A DNA stretch of 64,000 nucleotides from Streptomyces sp. BK340. GTDB taxonomy: Bacteria > Actinomycetota > Actinomycetes > Streptomycetales > Streptomycetaceae. The position numbers were made by a program, and so were the translations under genes. Under the pieces are notes generated by a model. It was not told where the DNA came from. It made no database searches and worked only from the letters and a program-made list of their open reading frames with translations. The stretch is from positions 124,001 to 188,000 of the forward strand of contig NZ_VISR01000004.1 in assembly GCF_007827595.1 (NCBI RefSeq), written 5' to 3'. Shown here piece by piece: positions 60,987 to 64,000 of this stretch (within the stretch, counting starts at the first letter, position 1; every line of letters begins with the position of its first letter).

Positions 60987-61823
60987 TTGCGACAGACCCT
61001 CAGCAAGGGCGTGGTCGTGGCCGCAGCCGCGACCGGCATGCTGTCCTTGTGCGGCAGCTATGCGCTCGCCGACTCGGGCGCGCAGGGTGCCGCCCAGGGC
61101 TCGCCCGGCGTGCTGTCCGGCAACACTGTCCAGGCCCCGGTGGACGTCCCGATCAATGTCTGCGGCAACTCCGTGGACGCGGCCGCCGCGCTGAACCCGG
61201 CGTTCGGCAACTCCTGCGCCAACACGCACGGTTCGACGAGCGACGACAGCACCGGAGCCCAGTCCTCGCGTAACGGCGGTGAGCACTCGACTCCGTCCAC
61301 GCAGGACGGCGGCAGCCACACGACCCCGTCCACGCAGGGTGGTGACAGCCGCACCACCCCGCCTCGCCATGCCGACGAGGACCACAGGACTCCGCCTCGC
61401 CACACCGGCGAGGACCACAGGACTCCGTCTCCGCACGGCAGCGGGGGCCACAAGTCTCCGCCTCCGTACAGCGGCGGTGAGCACTCGACCCCGCCTCCCT
61501 ACGGCGGTGGCGTTCACCCCACTCCGACTCCGACTCCGCCTCCGTACGGTGGCGGTGAGCACTCGACCCCGCCTCCGTACGGTGGCGGTGACCACACGCC
61601 TCCGCCCTACGGTGGCGGTGACCACACGCCTCCGCCCTACGGCGGCGGTGACCACACGCCCCCGCCCTACGGTGACGGCGACCACCACCCGGGGCAGCCG
61701 CCCAGCCTGGCGCACACGGGTGGTGACGCACGGGCCATGCTGGCGACCTCGGCCGCCAGTGCCGCGCTGATCGCGGCAGGGACGGTTCTGTACCGACGCA
61801 GCCGGAGGACCTCCGGTCGGTAG
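60987..61823 (+). CDS. Long, sortase-anchored chaplin with a single chaplin domain
   Basis: The start is a rare TTG at 60987 with GGAAG upstream; the product has 278 residues. After the signal peptide comes one chaplin domain (about 30-72: GSPGVLSGNTVQAPVDVPIN, VCGNSVDAAAALNPAFGNSC). The next 150 residues are a low-complexity linker rich in His, Pro, Thr and Gly, ending in repeats of TPPPYGGGDH. The end has a sorting signal: LAHTG, a hydrophobic helix (about 248-268) and RRSRR, so sortase should join it to peptidoglycan. Known long chaplins (ChpA-C) carry two chaplin domains; here the second seems lost or replaced by the linker. Confidence 0.85.
   Translation: MRQTLSKGVVVAAAATGMLSLCGSYALADSGAQGAAQGSPGVLSGNTVQAPVDVPINVCGNSVDAAAALNPAFGNSCANTHGSTSDDSTGAQSSRNGGEHSTPSTQDGGSHTTPSTQGGDSRTTPPRHADEDHRTPPRHTGEDHRTPSPHGSGGHKSPPPYSGGEHSTPPPYGGGVHPTPTPTPPPYGGGEHSTPPPYGGGDHTPPPYGGGDHTPPPYGGGDHTPPPYGDGDHHPGQPPSLAHTGGDARAMLATSAASAALIAAGTVLYRRSRRTSGR
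61264..61690 (+). repeat. His/Pro/Gly/Thr-rich repeat region in the long chaplin gene
   Basis: Short units such as DGGSHTTPSTQ, HTGEDHRTPP and PPYGGGDHT recur; the last type appears several times with nearly identical codons. It suggests slippage-driven length variation. Confidence 0.8.
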
Positions 61824-61909
61824 CGCGCGGGGTGCCGGACCCCAGTGCCCGGCACCCCGCCTCCCTGCCACACGCAGGCGCTCTCCGCAGTGGCGCCGTA
61901 CCGCATCCT

Positions 61910-62138
61910 TCAGTGCCGCACGGTCTCCGGCACCTCGCCACGCCGTGCGGCCGGGATCCGCCAGCCCGCCGGCCCCGCGCGCAACCGGCGCCGTACCCCG
62001 CGCACCAGCGTGCCCGCCGTGAAGGTCGCGCCGTGCACGAAGCGCATCGCCGGGCCGAAGCCCGGCCGCCGCGGCGTGCGAGGCGATCGACAGACCGTAC
62101 GGGCCCGCTCCCGCCACCAGCAGGTCGTACATCAGCAA
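61910..62138 (-). pseudogene. FAD-dependent oxidoreductase, internally deleted
   Basis: The first codons read MLMYDLLVAGAGPYGLSIAS, with the GAGPYG dinucleotide-binding turn of FAD oxidoreductases. After HAAAAGL the frame becomes nonsense. In another frame the sequence continues as FGPAMRFVHGATFTAGTLVR, typical of the C-terminus of the same family, and stops at 61910-61912. The central 300-400 residues are missing and the junction, near GCCGGGCTTCGGCCC (about 62060), is out of frame. It is a clear deletion remnant. Confidence 0.75.
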
Positions 62139-62250
62139 CCCTCGCTTTCATGTCGTCGGGGAAGTCGTCGCAGAAGCCGTCGGTGAGGTCGTCGGTGCGG
62201 CCGCGATCTCACCCGGGGAGGCGCCGGGTGCCGGCGGGGATGGATCCGGC

Positions 62251-62820
62251 CTACGTAACGCGACCCGCGGCGCTCGTTCCGGTCGTGCACTCCGCCTCGC
62301 TGACGCACGCCACCCGGTGGGCCCAGCGCGCTCCCCACCGCTCCCAGCGCGGAGCGAGGGCTGCGGCGGCCCCGCCGACGGCCTCGAACGACCACGCGTG
62401 CGGCTGGAACACGGTCGGAATGCGCCCGCGCACGACGAGCCGGGCGGCTGGCCCCGCCTTGGCGCTGTGTGCATGCACCAGTTCGGGCCGCACCTCGTCG
62501 ATCAGTCGTGCGAGCCGTCGTATCTCACCGGCCGGCCCTGGACCCGGTGACCGCCCGGCCCGCCACTCGCGCGCATCGGCGCCCAGGTCCCGCAGGCCCG
62601 CGGCGAGTTCGCCGCCGGGGCACCCGGCCGTGACCCGCAGACCGGTCGTGAGCTGGGCCCGCACGAGGTCCAGTACGACTCGGGCGACCCCGCCGTCGAC
62701 GGGTTGCGCGAGATGCAGGACCCGCGGCCGGAAGTCGGGTGCTGGCGCCGCTCGGGGCGTGCGGGTGGGTACGCGCGTCATGCCCGCGCGTTCACGGCGA
62801 CGGAAGAAGCGCCGGCTCAC
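62251..62820 (-). pseudogene. Glycosyltransferase family 4, N-terminal remnant
   Basis: The 189-residue ORF matches only the N-terminal domain of GT4 enzymes: PRVLHLAQPVDGGVARVVLD, GVTAGCPGGELA-type segment, VHAHSAKAGPAARLV (donor-domain loop) and AHRVACVSEAE, then it stops after about ten unrelated residues. The UDP-sugar-binding C-terminal half (with the EX7E motif) is absent. It lies next to the deleted oxidoreductase, so one deletion event may have removed a larger polysaccharide-related segment. Confidence 0.72.
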
Positions 62821-62963
62821 GACGCGTCCGGCTGGGAAACGAGCCGGAAGCCCGGCTGGTCACCACCGCGTCGCGGACGCTGAGGGTGCCGGTCACGAAG
62901 AAACCCGGACATATGTGCTGGAATCGTGAAGGTTTCTTTCCTGAGGGATCACTCCATTGGCGG

Positions 62964-62991
62964 CACAACCCCGAGGGGTGTCGTGCGTTGA
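62964..62991 (+). promoter_or_regulatory. BldN-like promoter of the second short chaplin
   Basis: CACAAC (62964-62969), exactly 16 bases, CGTTGA (62986-62991), 56 bases before the ATG. Confidence 0.65.
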
Positions 62992-63047
62992 CACAGCGCT
63001 GGGCATTCCGCCCGGACGTTCGTGTCGATTTCAAGGAGCACCTCTCC

Positions 63048-63287
63048 ATGTCGCGTATCGCGAAGGGTCTGGTCCTGACCTCCGCCGCCATCGCGGCCGT
63101 CGCCGGCGGTGCCGGTGTGGCTGCCGCCGACTCCGGCGCGCTCGGCACCGCCGCCAACTCGCCGGGTGTGGCGTCGGGCAACGTCGTCGAGGTTCCGGTT
63201 CACGTGCCGGTCAACGTCTGCGGCGACAGCGTCGACGTCATCGGTCTGCTGAACCCGGCGTTCGGCGGGCACTGCACCAACGGCTGA
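63048..63287 (+). CDS. Short chaplin (chpF-like)
   Basis: The product has 79 residues; AAGGAG precedes ATG 63048. A signal peptide (MSRIAKGLVLTSAAIAAVAG...) leads to the chaplin domain: ANSPGVASGNVVEVPVHVPV, NVCGDSVDVIGLLNPAFGGHC, with both cysteines. The last residues differ from the first short chaplin (HCTNG against ACVNG). It is likely a coat-forming chaplin expressed at aerial growth from its BldN-like promoter. Position suggests chpF, from memory of the S. coelicolor order. Confidence 0.9.
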   Translation: MSRIAKGLVLTSAAIAAVAGGAGVAAADSGALGTAANSPGVASGNVVEVPVHVPVNVCGDSVDVIGLLNPAFGGHCTNG

Positions 63288-63308
63288 CGTCGGGACGCAC
63301 CCCTTCGG

Positions 63309-63349
63309 CCGGCCGTCCGCCCGCGCTTCGTCCGCGGGTGGGCGGCCGG
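63309..63349 (+). terminator. Hairpin after the second short chaplin
   Basis: CCGGCCGTCCGCCCGCG (63309-63325) and CGCGGGTGGGCGGCCGG (63333-63349) form an imperfect GC-rich stem about 20 bases after the stop. Confidence 0.6.
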
Positions 63350-63455
63350 TTCAGGTCTCCCCCGGATGGTTCACTCCGGGTGGGTGAGCGGTTGCGGAAC
63401 GTCATGGCTGGTTCAACGGTGGGCTCAGACCCCTGCCCCACCGAAAGGAACCCCC

Positions 63456-64000
63456 ATGCGTGTGCTGCCCGTGCGGCGTCTCGCGTCCACGACCCTCTGC
63501 GCCGCCCTCCTGGTCGGTATCACCGGCCCCGCCGCCGTCGCCGCCGACTCGGCCCGGGAGCGCACCCACGCCGGCTCCCACCCGGCGGTCCCCGGCACCG
63601 ATGCGCTGCTCGCTCAGGTCAGGTCCCTGCGCAATGCCGACCCCGTGCTCAACCCGGTCGTCGACCTGCTCGACCAGTCCCTGCAGAAGGGCCGGCTGAC
63701 CCCCGACGAGGCCCGCAGGCTCGGCGACGCGGCCAAGGCGGCCATCGCCAAGGCCGCCGCGGCAGCGCCGACGACACCGGCTTCGCCCACCACCCCGGCC
63801 GCGCCCACCGCCCCGGCTTCGCCCGCCACTCCGGCGACTCCCACGGCCCCGGCGACGCCCACCGATCCGGCCATGTCGAACACGGCCGCCTCCCCGAGCA
63901 TGTCGGCCTCCCCGAGCATGTCGGCCTCCCAGAGCATGTCGGCCTCCCCGAGCCGGCCCGCCGCGCCGTCCCTGCCGGCCGACCCGAGTGTGGGCGCGCC
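63456..64000 (+). CDS. Secreted Pro/Ala/Ser-rich protein, 3' end outside the window
   Basis: ATG 63456 has GAAAGGAA just upstream; the frame stays open to the window end (181 residues seen). A signal peptide ends near residue 30 (PAAVAA-DS). A short helical segment follows (DALLAQVRSLRNADPVLNPV, LTPDEARRLGDAAKAAIAKA). The rest is low complexity: Pro-Ala-Thr repeats, then SPSMSAS units. Its role is unknown; neighbouring chaplins suggest a surface location. I recall a secreted protein gene in this position in S. coelicolor but cannot verify it. Confidence 0.7.
   Translation, partial: MRVLPVRRLASTTLCAALLVGITGPAAVAADSARERTHAGSHPAVPGTDALLAQVRSLRNADPVLNPVVDLLDQSLQKGRLTPDEARRLGDAAKAAIAKAAAAAPTTPASPTTPAAPTAPASPATPATPTAPATPTDPAMSNTAASPSMSASPSMSASQSMSASPSRPAAPSLPADPSVGA

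Overview
The window comes from a high-GC actinobacterium, almost certainly a Streptomyces. Evidence: GTG starts, GC-rich third codon positions, frequent long antisense shadow ORFs, rodlin and chaplin genes (aerial-hyphae surface proteins), BldN-type promoters, and a typical Streptomyces set of core enzymes. From memory (not checked), the gene order resembles the S. coelicolor interval from about SCO2764 down to SCO2704, read in reverse, which would place this in the conserved chromosome core.

Layout. 1-12.6 kb: end of a serine hydrolase gene, a phytase-like secreted protein, a fused two-half ABC exporter, a small secreted protein, a secreted S37 tripeptidyl aminopeptidase, then a giant trypsin-STAND-WD40 protein translationally coupled to a small trypsin-co-occurring protein, and a lipoprotein. 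12.7-21.5 kb: a Tat-exported GH3 N-acetylhexosaminidase, a haloalkane-dehalogenase-like hydrolase, an EPSP synthase, small hydrolase, MFS exporter, TIM-barrel isomerase, MarR-GNAT fusion and a frameshifted small gene. 21.5-27.5 kb: a LacI-family regulator divergent from a catabolic operon (Gfo/Idh oxidoreductase, DUF993 protein, sugar isomerase). That operon is split by a TnpB-only IS element carrying a divergent ribbon-helix-helix gene.

27.5-43.4 kb: secreted lamin-tail protein, phosphotransferase, ribokinase, RecD2-type helicase, citrate synthase, a copper module (CsoR-type operator, copZ, copA), PrsW protease, a TetR/MMPL efflux pair, an alcohol dehydrogenase, a GNAT enzyme and a small BldC-like HTH protein. 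43.7-50.9 kb: a myo-inositol catabolic cluster: an IolE-like gene divergent from iolC, an aldolase-like gene, iolB, iolD and mmsA, closed by a strong intrinsic terminator. 51-58.6 kb: a structured leader and leader peptide before an APC permease, a hydrolase-ABC ATPase fusion with its permease, a vWA lipoprotein and a remnant acyl-CoA synthetase.

58.6-64 kb: the surface-protein locus. It holds three rodlins (two divergent plus one extra), a short chaplin, a long wall-anchored chaplin with only one chaplin domain, two decayed genes (glycosyltransferase and FAD oxidoreductase), another short chaplin, and the start of a secreted Pro/Ala/Ser-rich protein. All three rodlins and the last chaplin have BldN-like promoters.

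The most interesting items are the trypsin-STAND-WD40/Trypco1 pair, the TnpB/RHH cassette with a perfect palindrome over the tnpB start, the hydrolase-ABC fusion, the possible RNA switch before the permease, and the remodelled rodlin/chaplin locus. Small palindromic repeats also sit in frame inside several genes.
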